Positions 13,485 through 25,400 of a DNA stretch of 64,000 nucleotides are shown here, piece after piece. The translations under genes and the position numbers were made by a program. The DNA is from Paracentrotus lividus (Eukaryota; Echinodermata; Echinoidea; Camarodonta; Echinidae), in the NCBI GenBank assembly GCA_940671915.1, contig CALNVZ010003426.1:34834337-34898336 (forward strand), read 5' to 3'. Each line of letters opens with the position of its first letter. Position 1 is the stretch's first letter. The notes under the pieces were generated by a model. It was not told the origin of the DNA, did no database searches, and saw only the letters and a list, made by a program, of their open reading frames with translations.

Positions 13485-16400
13485 CTGCAATTAATAATTA
13501 TGAATGAAGAATAATCAAGAACAAGCTATTTTCATCAATTTATTGACCTCTGTGACCTTTGACTCTTGACCTCATGATCCAAAAGGCTACTCAGATCATT
13601 GTCACCCCAGTTTGCACACATGAACCAAGTATGAAGATCATCCTTCAAACGGTTTTTAAGTTATTGTGAGAATGAAAGCGGGACATACGGATGGATGGAT
13701 GACCCGAAAACAATGCCTTCGGCGAGACTTTGTCGCGGAGGCATAAAAATCTTAAGTGGATCGTTAGATAGAATGCATATGTTATGACCACAGTTGTAGT
13801 CAATATGTGATAGTCAAGTGGTCATCTCATAAATCGCCAATTCAAGGGCAAAGAAGTTGACATTTAAAAAGATTTTTTGTTGTTCAAAACACTGTAAAAT
13901 AAAATCAATGATCCCAAATAACATTTCATTTGATTTATCTGGCCAAAATGTTAATTGGTGATACTTTGATATTGTTTCTATCTATCTCATAATATTTCAG
14001 GTATAAACAGTCAGCAATTGGAAATACATGCAAATACTTTAAGATAACCTAAAACTTGAAAAAACTTTATCAACTGGAACATACTAACTTAACCGGCCCA
14101 CAACTGCATATCTCTTTTCCACAGACCTTACACAGGGACCACCCTATTCACGTAAATAACATGTTCAGAAAGAGTTGGCAAATATATGAGCAAAAAGTAA
14201 AATAAGGTTTTGATAGAAATCTGCTACTGTTTCTATTTTTTTCTCAAAATGTTTGGACGGGAACATTCTAAAGGAAATTTTGGTCCCATATTGTTGATAA
14301 AAGGATGTTGATGCTTGAATTCCAAGCATCTCAAAGAGCTTTCAAAGGGAAAGAAAAACACTTGTATGCATGGCTTCCCTCGATTTCAAATCCTTCCCTT
14401 TCCTTATCCTCTCAATTCAGGTCATTTGAAGTAAACAAAAAGGAACAAAGATGACTCAATTTAACCCTAAAAGCACTGGGGTGGGGGAGGACAGGGGGTG
14501 GGTGGGTTAGAGACGTATTTAGAAAAATTCCTTATTATTGATTTTAATAGTGTAAAGCACGTACAGTTAAAAACAATTAAATCTTAGGGAGACTCACCAT
14601 GAAAGGTTAAGAATGTTCTAATATATTTGCCAACAATTTTCCTTGCTCTAATGTTTTTTATATAGACATCAAGTTCACTTACTTGTTAACAATCTTGCAA
14701 GAGGCACAGTGCTACCAACAGACTGCAATAGGCTTTCAAGTCTGGTCCTACCAAGAAGAGAAGGAAAAAAAAAAAAGAAGAAGAGAAGAATTAACAATTA
14801 CATCAAATTATAATAACAAAAATGGTAATAATATAAGTCATTATATATTAAGGAGGTATAAAAATCCCAGTCGGTAAAGCGTTGATCTCATGACAGAGAC
14901 ATCCCTGATTTGCAACCAATCCCAATTACAAGTCACTCTCACAGGACTTATAGCAGTAGGTTATACAATGTAAATAATCATACAGTGCATCCCAGAAAAA
15001 AGTAAACCCAACTCTGAAAGCCTTATACTAAAATTGTATAACTTATGTAACATTGATTTTTATTTAGCGTTAAAGAGTAACTCATATTCTGTTCAATGAT
15101 ACCAAATTTATACATGTGCTGTGACGGATGACTGAGCACTTGGGTTTTAAAAAACAAACATAAAAACTGTGTTGTACCACATTTGGGCAAAGGCAAACCT
15201 TGCATTTCAATAGTAAAAGTAACCTTTTGTCCTTAACAGACTCAGGAAGGATTTTACATCCAACGATGAATGAATGGTCACAAGGCAAGGGATGTTTTTT
15301 CCCAAATTTGGGACGAGGTGATTTTGAAAGAGGCTTTTAGAATCTTCAGTGCTCAGTCACCAATGACAGCACAGGTATAAATTTGGTATCACTGAAAAGC
15401 ATATGAGTTACTATTTATTAAACACGAAATGAAAATTTTATAAGTTATATAATTTTAATATGAGGCTCTCAAAGTTCAATCTACTTTCTTCTAGGACGTA
15501 CTGTATAAATACACCTTAGCAAATAGGGTATATATTAAGAAACAAGCAATCAATTAAATTCCTGCATACTGCAACTCAGTTTGGTATTTATATGTGCTTT
15601 TAGTGCAGCAGCTAGGTGACTTTGGATCAAACAAACAAGGGAAAGGCAGACGAGTATTGGAACCCATGAGGAAGACCTCCACCCCCCTGGCAATCTAGTT
15701 AGTTTTCTAAACACACTATAGACAGTTTTAAATTATATATATTTGTACTGGTCATAAAAAGGTCTTGCTGTAAAACCTACCTTGTAATAGAGTTGTAACA
15801 AGGTGATCTAAGGAGGTAGAATAGAAGCATGAGTTTTCTGTTCTGAATTTCAGATTTCTCTTTTGAGTTGAACTTTGCCCTCTCATCTCTCTTCATCATC
15901 TCTAGGCTGTACATACATGAATAAAAAGAAAATATTTTCATAAATGAAAATTGGCAAGATATCATTTTTTTTAAAATTTCATCTTACATCTTGGTATTAA
16001 GAAAGCAATCAAATTCTTATAATATAAGTAAGCGATATGAATAGAATATAAATGAAGCTCGTAAATCATTGTTCACCTTTTTAAGTATATTCTTCTTGAA
16101 AACATATAATTCAATTATTTTTATTCTAAAAACAAAAAAATTGACCTAAAATAATCTCACCTGATGGTATCTGCTGCTATTGAAAGTAACCAAGGTTTCC
16201 ATGAAGACCAACCCCAAACAAATAGACTCGATACTGTTCAAAATATACACTCAAGGAAAGTATGAACATATAGTAATGATAATATAAGATGACTGTAATT
16301 CTAAATAGTGTAATGATTTTTGGACCCTCAGCGCTCAGGTAAAGAAATTGAATGCTAATATTTGTTGAATTGGTGAACTGACTGCAACAATAACTGGAGG

Positions 16401-19400
16401 GAAATTTGAACACAAAACCAAAGCAGGTCAAAATTGAACAATTATCTGTTCACATTTTCTGATCTTTTCTCTTTTCAACATTGTATGTTGCATTGTCTAT
16501 GAGATTTTTAATTATTTAAGTGGAACTATGAGAAAACTCTGCACTTATGTCCTGTCCTGAGGAACTCAGCTAAACCAGAGGCCCTGTTGCTCAACACGGG
16601 TTGACCAATTGTGGAGACCACTTCCAATTCCAGTTAAAGTTGATTTTTTTAATACACATCTTATCCTAAGACCAATGTGAGGCAAGTTTCATGAGCATTG
16701 GTTGAAAAGTGAGAAAGTTTAATGATCCACAAGATTTGATAAAGACCAACAACCTGCCAAACAACCCTAATGCTGATTTCTTTAAACTACATGTAGCAAG
16801 GATACGATGGATGATAGGTCTACTGATGTATAAAGTCTCTCCAAGCAATGAGATGCCTGCAAGCTCTGTCATTCCAAGATCAAGATCTTCCTCTACCATA
16901 CTGGATTGATCGGCCTGGGGTAGCTTCCATGTTCTCAGGCCTATATCAGGTGCTGAAGATTGAAAGGGTACAACAAAAAGAACTGGTTAAAAATGTCCTA
17001 AAGCTTGACTGATCGGCCTTGGATAACATCCAAGTTCTTATGCATATATCAGGTGATGGACATTGAAAGGGCACAACTAAAAGAACTGGTTAACAATGTC
17101 CTAAAGCTTGACTGATCGGCCTTGGATAACATCCAAGTTCTTATGCATATATCAGGTGATGGACATTGAAAGGGCACAACTAAAAGAACTGGTTAACAAT
17201 GTCCTAAAGCTTGACTGATCAGCCTTGGATAACATCCAAGTTCTTATGCATATATCAGGTGATGGACATTGAAAGGGCACAACTAAAAGAACTGGTTAAC
17301 AATGTCCTAAAGCTTGACTTATCGGCCTTGGATAATATCCAAGTTCTTATGCATATATCAGGTGATGGACATTGAAAGGGCACAACTAAAAGAACTGGTT
17401 AACAATGTCCTAAAGCTTGACTGATCGGCCTTGGATAACATCCAATTTCTTATGCATATATCAGGTGATGGACATTGAAAGGGCACAACTAAAAGAACTG
17501 GATAACAATATCCTAAAGCTTGACTGATCCGCCTCGAGTAGCTTCCACATTCTCATGCCTATATCAGGTGCTGAGGGAGAGAAAAAAATGAAAAGAACTG
17601 TTCAAAATCATGTGCTGGAGGATGGAAAGGCACAACGAAATGAATTGGTTAACAATGTCCGAAAGCATCTACATTTTTATGCTTTTTTAATTTTTTATCC
17701 TGCTCCCACTTGGTTGTTAAAGAAACTATCACAGCCATAGTCAATAAGCCTCTCGAGGGTGGCATCTTCCTTAATATTAAAGCAAGCGGTAGTAGTACCA
17801 ATTTTAAAGAAACCAAATCTTGACAAAAATGTTCTCCAAAATTACTGACCAGTGTCTAATCTGAAGTTGATTTCTAAAATTCTTGAGAGGGTTGTCGCTA
17901 ACCAGTTACAAGAATACCTTAATTTTCATGGCTTGACAGAGTCATTGTTCCGAAACAGCATTGTTAAAGCCCGCGTCACACTTTCCCGAAGGTTAGCAGC
18001 AATGGACAAATGATGGGGGAAATACCCATATTTTGTTCTGATCACGAAGGCATTACGAAAGTATCGGGCCATTTTGGAGTACTACAGACTGTTTAAAAAA
18101 GAATGGAACAATGGGGGGAAATAATTAAGGTATGACATCTTCTGAAATAATGTCTGTATTTGGTACCACATTTTTAAAAAAGTGTGCGAAGAGGAGCTGA
18201 TCGATATTACACACATTTATTTTTCCGGAGCGATGAATTCGTGGCCACTATGCACAAAACCTAAATATAGACCATGGAAAAGCATTTTCTTATAGAAAAG
18301 TGATCATATCTCAGGATCTACAACACCAAATGAGATTTTTTTTAAATAAATAAATGTTAAAGAATGCCTGATGTTCCTCCTTTATAGAAATATTGAATAC
18401 TACATGTATTAGATTGTGACTAATTTTCATAATCAAACAAACTGTTTTCAACTGTACCATTTTATTTGATACAGCCTGTATAATGAGCAATCTTAAAACC
18501 ACCATGACCATCGGTGGAGTTTTTCAGGCTTCGGCAGCAACTTCCGATGCATCGGAAAAATCTTTGGCAGCCAAAAAAAACTCCTGATGGACTTGCGGTT
18601 TACTTTGTTTGAGCTTCACAGCATCGCGCATTGTCGCATTACGAAGGCCATGCGAGGGAAACACGAACCCGCCCGCTGATCTGTTGAAGGCAACACGACG
18701 TCCAGACGCCTTCTTAATGCCATCATGTAGCCATCGTAGTATAGTATGATGACACAGAATTGTCTTGTGGAATTCTGGCCATCCACACCAACCTGATGGA
18801 CTTGGAAGATCAGAACCATGACGTCATCCCATGGTCATGGAGAAATGACAAAGTACTTCTTGATGTTTACCATGAGATGGCAAGGAATGCTGGAACGAAG
18901 GAGGGGAGGCATATTAGGAGATACCTTGGACACTACTTTACCTCAATCTCTGGTTCTGTGCCTTGGTAGGACGAGATTATATGTAATTATTCCAACAAAG
19001 CAGTGACAAGAATTGAACACGCAAAATGTTTTAAGAGTAATATATATCTCTTTGCAAGATTTTATTATATCACAGGTACTTGTTCTTTATCCACAAATCA
19101 GCAAAATAAAGGCACCAAAATCGATTTTCAATAAGTTTTCAAATCTCAGGTTATCAAAACACATACTACTATTACTTCAGAATAGACATTTCAAGAGAAA
19201 TGGAAAACATTCATGTATAGAGTTATTTTTTTTTTTTATTTTATCTCTAAACTTTTCATTGTGATCCCCAGACATTACTGGGTGCAATTATGCGTACTTT
19301 AAAATCAAAGTAAAGAAAAGGGATAAGGATGACAATTTCCATAATACATGGCGTATCAAAGAGGAATTAGCAACCCTGAAGTCATCTACTGATGTAACAG

Positions 19401-22400
19401 AATTCAAAATAAATAAACTCCATCTGTGTTCTTATTAAAGACAGATTGGAATTCTTAAAGTGTCATCTTTCCAACCTCATTTCTTTCAAGACCTGTAATG
19501 AAAATGAAATGTAAATATGTCATTTCAAAATCCATTCTGCCGAAGCTGAAGGCAAAATAATTTTCTCCCAGAAAAGGCTTCATTTCATCCATCTTTGAGA
19601 CTTTAACGTTAACTTGATCATAACAACACGATTATGACAATCATATTCATGATGATACTGATGATGGTGTTGGGCAGTGATGGTCATGATGGGGATGGCA
19701 GTTGTGAGATATGTTGGTGATGGCGGTGATGAAGATAATAATTATGATCTTAGTAGAGGATGGGGATAAGTATGAAGTTGGTAGGGGTTGGTAGATTTGC
19801 TGGTGATTATTATGATGCTTATGATGATGGCGATGGTGATGGTGGTGGTGGTTGTGATTACGCACGATGATAATGAAGATGACGAGGATAATTGTAAGGG
19901 TGGTGAACAGCACCACCACCACCTCCACCACCACCTCCATCATCATCATTAACATCCATCATCATCCTTAACATCACTGCCATTTGTTCTCATTATACCG
20001 TGATTTAAGTTAAAGTAAAGTTCTAAAATAAACCCTTTTTAACACATTTTCTCTAATCTGTCCAAAGTAACTTTGACAAAATTGATTTTGACACAAAATT
20101 GTCAAATTTAATTTTCTCTGCAAAAGAAAAAAATAAGTAAATTGGGTGACATTCTAAACACAACGAATGTACAATATTTGTGTTGTTGCTTTTTTTCTTC
20201 TGATTTTCACTGGAACTGTTTCCGATTAATCTGGAATTGTCTCTGGTTGCTGGATGTTATTAAAGTCTTTTCTTTTGTCAATTCTTTGTTTACCAGCTAT
20301 CTTCTTCCTCCTTCCTCTCCCTACCTTAGGGGGCATGTTTAATTTCAATTGGAGTCAAAGACAATTCAAATATAGCTCTACAGTACAGTGTGTTCTGCTC
20401 CCGATGAATTATGATCAGCTATTGAATTTCCTGCGGTCTGGTGAAGATTTTTATACAATAAGGAGGTCACGTGATGCTTTCTTCAATAAAACGTATTAGC
20501 CCATGTGCAAACATAATAAAGCCTCTATTGTCCCAAGACAATTAGCCCCACAGAAGGTATTCAATTCGGCAATCTTGGATTCGCGCCTGCGATGCCCAAA
20601 CTACGTCGTTTGACATTTGTGTCTCCTTCGGGTAAATTTCTTATTACAAATTCACATCTTCGTGTACCCTTCGCGTGTGATTCGTGGAGCCGTCGTGTAA
20701 CCTTCTAAACTTTGCACGAACCCTAAAAATGACCCCATCGTATATCCATTGCAGCTGAACATCGGGACAGTGTGACGCCAGCTTTAAGGCCCATAAAGAT
20801 ATTCTTCTTGAACTAGATTCCATGAAGGTTGTTTCTTTTTATTACTTTCAACGTATTAAACAACCTTCCTAAAATAAAACCCTTTGTAGAGTCAAATTTC
20901 CACGTTTAAATTCTTTCCAGATGAACCACAGGATTACATGGTCAGGTTAAAAGTGTTAATTATGAGGTATTTAGTTCAGACGTGTAACAAGTTGACTGTC
21001 ATAGACAATTCATGTAGAAGAGAAACAACAAAAAAATGTCCTGCTGGTTCATGTACAGGTTTATCAAGGATTTAAAAACGATTTTTTATATTTTATTACA
21101 TTTTTTTTGTCTTCTTCTACTAAGTATCATGTAGTATTTTGCACTACCATAGTGTAATTGTTCATCATAATTGCTGCAAACCTATTTTCACACAAAAAAC
21201 ACTTGGTCATTTCAACTTCATACTCACTTGCATGTAGGGATCTGATGACCCTCCTTGACCTTTGACCTTGAAAGGTTATAGGTTGCGGTTGGACAGGGAC
21301 ATATGCAGCGGAGGAGATCTCTCCTTCTGAATCTGTCTCTGTAGGTGGCGGTGTTTGGGCTGGAGGAAGGTTCTTACGGTTCAGAGTTTGGATAGGAGGG
21401 GAAGACTGAATGCCGGACTTCAGACGACATAATAGGACAAGGCGAAATATTGCTCTGAAATGACAAAGAATTAATGTTAATTAATGCGCATAACTTTGTC
21501 AATAATCATCCCAATTTATTGATTGATAAATCACTACTATTTAGAATACATGGTACATGCATACACTATACAGTGTCTCTTTTCTCCAAAATACCATGTA
21601 CGGTACCAAAATTGCAATGAAATTACGAAAAATCTACGTACATGAACATGATCTAGAACGGTTAACCATCATCTCAATCGATACATAACCACTGCTCAAA
21701 ATTAAGATTTGAGGGTTAAAGGGTTAAGCTTACCTGAGGAGTTGTATTGCAGCTATGACAAGCCATTTTCCAGTCTCACCCCAAACCTGCTTTGAAGCCA
21801 GCTCGAAGAATACTTCAACATGGTCTAGAATAGTTAACCATCGTCTCAATCGATCCTGGGATAAACTCTACAAACAAAAAAAAGAAGTATAAAGAATCTT
21901 TGTAACAAATGAAATACTGTAAATCCAGAAACATTTACAACATAAAACTTTTACAAATTAGAGCTGATTAAACTTTTGCATAACTTTGGCTGCAGCAAAA
22001 GCTTGTACAGTGCACAGTGTTGTACTGGCATGCAATGCATTGTGTAGACATAAACTTTCATGGGCATTTTAATTTCGCAACCTTGCTCCTTGCAAAATTC
22101 TGTGAAAAAATGCATGAAAATGTCTGGTTTTACAGCAGTACATGTACGTATATGAAAAAGGGGGATAATCAGATTAATTGGTTTGTATCAAACCCTGATG
22201 ACATGATAACCCTAATAATGCTCAAATGCATTCAAATATTTCTTCCAAACATCTAGTACTCATTTATCTGGGTAAAATGTAAAATAAGTGTTCTAAAGAA
22301 AATTTGTCAAACAGCCAGGATTCAAGATGTGTATCCTCTTTTTCAATATCTTGAGTTCAGACAACAAGACATGAATAAATTTCATGAAGCAAAAGATCTG

Positions 22401-25400
22401 GAGATGTCTTTTGTTTACATTTTTACAGAAGCAGCTAAAAATATAAGCACTCAGGGAACCCACACCTTTATCCAAGGTATATGTCAAGGGACTTGAAAAT
22501 GAGGATAAATGTCTGTAGTACAATATATCACTTACCATCAACTTGTTTTCAAATTTGGTATCTCACTGTTATGAGACTACTACTTAACCAACTGAGCTTT
22601 CATGCTGGTTATGAAATTCAATATCCATCAGGGCACACAATTTGCATGGATAATGAGTTTTGATTCAGCTACACGATGTGCTGGTACTAGTGGTACATTA
22701 AATGCCACATCAGCATAGTGAAAGGATTGTTTACCTCTTTGAATCTCCTCAAATGTTTTCTCCAAGATTAATTAAATCAATGTTTTGCATTACCACAACC
22801 TAACTTTGGTTTGAAATTTCATTTTAAGTATTCAAAGACTTGGCAATGATATTGTTATGCCACTGTCGTTCAAGGCCGGATAGCGCACTTTACAAGACAT
22901 AGATTATATGTTGTATTTTTATCCATTATGCTGCTGTCACACTTGAGGAAATGGGGCCTGTTTCACGAAACCATCATAAGTCTTGGACAACCCATAGCTA
23001 GGGACACTGTTGTAGAATTAACATGCATTTCAATGGGGTGTACACAAATTTAGACTTGCGATCTTGGGGGGAAAGCTGGCTCTTCTTAACATGCATTTCA
23101 ATGGGGTGTACACAAATTTAGACTTACGATCTTGGGTGGAAAGCTGGCACTTCTTAACACACATTTCAATGGGGTGTACACAAATTTAGACTTACGATCT
23201 TGGGTGGAAAGCTGGCTCTTCTTAACACGGATTTCAATGGGGTGTACACATATTTAGTGGAAAGCTGGCTCTTCTTAACACGCATTTCAAAGGGGTGTAC
23301 ACAAATTTAGACTTACGATCTTGGGTGGAAAGCTGGCTCTTCTTAAGATGCTGTCGTTGAAGAACACTAAGAGGTTGGAGAGTGCATAGACTGCAAAATA
23401 AAAAACACCATTAAGGTTTAAAAATGTTTGAGTGTTTTCAGTTTCAACATATCTGCCATTGTAGAATAAATGACCTTTAATTTACTTTGGCATTATGTCA
23501 ATAACCAAAAAACAGAAAGTTTTTCTTTTTTTAATGAAGTTTGGTATATTATTTTAGAAACCAGAATGCTATAAATCAAAATAATACACATCCACAGAAA
23601 GAGCAAAAATTATTGACAAATATGGAATCATTTTTGGTGCAATACAATCTCTAAATTGGCAACACAAAAAAATTACTATTATCTTAATGCACAAATTGGC
23701 AATTTCGTCAATGCATTTGCATTTCTAATTGATAAAGTGTTCATTTTGACGATAAAAGTGAGACTGTAATTAAAAAAAATCATTTCCTGATGAATGGCAA
23801 TGGACATAAGTCATAATTTCAAAACTTTTTGTCTCTCAACCGGAATCCCTTTGTGTTTACTTTGACATCCTGAAGCAGAACTATTTGAAAAAAAAGTAAA
23901 ATTCATATTTAAAAAAAAAAAAAATGGTATCAGTTTGAGGAAAAATAAATTCTTTACAAAAACATTTTATTATTTTTTTTTTTATTTCTTATTTTCGAAG
24001 TTATAAAGAAATGGGATATAAAGACTTACCAAACTCTGACAAAATTTCACCATTATCTGTGAAACCTGGAAGAAAATAGATAAGAATATATCTCATATTG
24101 TGCCATAGCAACGATATTGCGGTATTGTACTACATAACAAAACTGAACATGGTGGACATTTGGAAGGAGCAACAACATTGAAGAAAATGCCATGAAGGGG
24201 GCATCCCACATACAGCTGCAAACCAACATCAGGCTGTACTGAAAAATGGCTGTCTGTCGCCCTCTTGGTTGCTGAGGAAACTTCTCAATAATAATTAGTG
24301 AAACCAGCTTTAAACCTACCTCAAAATAAATTAAGATAATCTATAGTCTGGCAGTTCCAAGGTAGCATTCAAACATATTTATCATCCATACTTTTATCTT
24401 TATTTACAATGAAATGGTTCATGACAATAGCTGATGGTACCCTCTTTTCAAAATGATAACATTTGTTATAGTGATCTGCATAATTAATAAGATATGAATA
24501 TTCATAATCATGGTTACGGAGTGACGCAAAATGGTCATGCATATTGGAGCAAAAAACATTTTGCTTAAACTCTGTGAACTATAAATGGCTATCACAATTT
24601 TGATTAATTGATTGGATTCTATGTTATACTAGGTATAATATCCCGCCGTGCATAAGAAAATTGGTTGAATATTTTTTAATTATGACTTAAAACTTGAACC
24701 CATGTCCGGTTACAGAGTGACGGTTACGGAGTGACCTCTGAATCATCCACACAATGGCAATGTAAAAAGACTATGTCTCCCTTGCTAAATGAAAAGAACA
24801 CTCTTGATTGTTTCAATTTAAATTCTGTTTGCTCTATATGATAGCTCTAGGTGGGGGATTCAAAACTTATACACAGAACTTAAAAACTCATTTCATAATT
24901 CACAAATAATGGATCTTCTTTATTTGTAGACCGATTTTGATTTTTTTTTTTCATCTAGTAGAGCTACATGAGGTTTAATTACCAAACTTCTACACAAGAT
25001 TTTGAATTTTCGATTTGAAAATTGTCTACATGTACACTAATTTATGCAAAATTCTTCAAAAATAACAATAAATGCTTCTTCTCCTTTATTTGTTGATCAT
25101 TTTCGATTCCATTTGCTTTATATGATAGCACTAGGTTGGGGTAAAAACATTTTACACAGAATTTTGAAACTCATTAAGTATGCTAATTTATGCAAATTTG
25201 TCAAAATTCACAAACAAATTTTAGAAAAAAAAATTGACACATTTTCTTTTCTAATCTGGTTAAAGCTCCATGATGTTCACAAAACTTGTACACAGAATTT
25301 TGAAATTTTGACTAGAAAATAATCTATGCTAATTTATGCTAAATTTTCAAACCCTTTGTCTTACTTTTATTTATATGTACAGGTCAGTGTCTTCTTTAAA

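Larger units (their letters stand above)
17968..20783. mobile_element. 2.8-kb TTAA-flanked DNA transposon inserted in the LINE
   Basis: Termini AGCCCGCGTCACACT (left) and AGCTGGCGTCACACT (reverse complement of right) are flanked by TTAA at 17964-17967 and 20784-20787. Excising the element with one TTAA restores the LINE reading frame. Inside are a Harbinger-transposase-like C-terminal fragment (18760-18990), a nested MITE (18085-18478) and a GAT microsatellite (19644-19960). Harbinger elements normally duplicate 3 bp (TTA/TAA), so the symmetric TTAA is unusual. Confidence 0.75.

Noticed and set aside
19647..19955. His- and Val-rich open frame
   Set aside because: Translation of a GAT/GGT microsatellite.
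21240..21290. TGACCTTTGACCTTGAA resembling a nuclear receptor site or the GACCTTTGACC dispersed repeat
   Set aside because: It lies in PEX16 exon 5 and is coding sequence (PITFQGQRSRRV on the minus strand).
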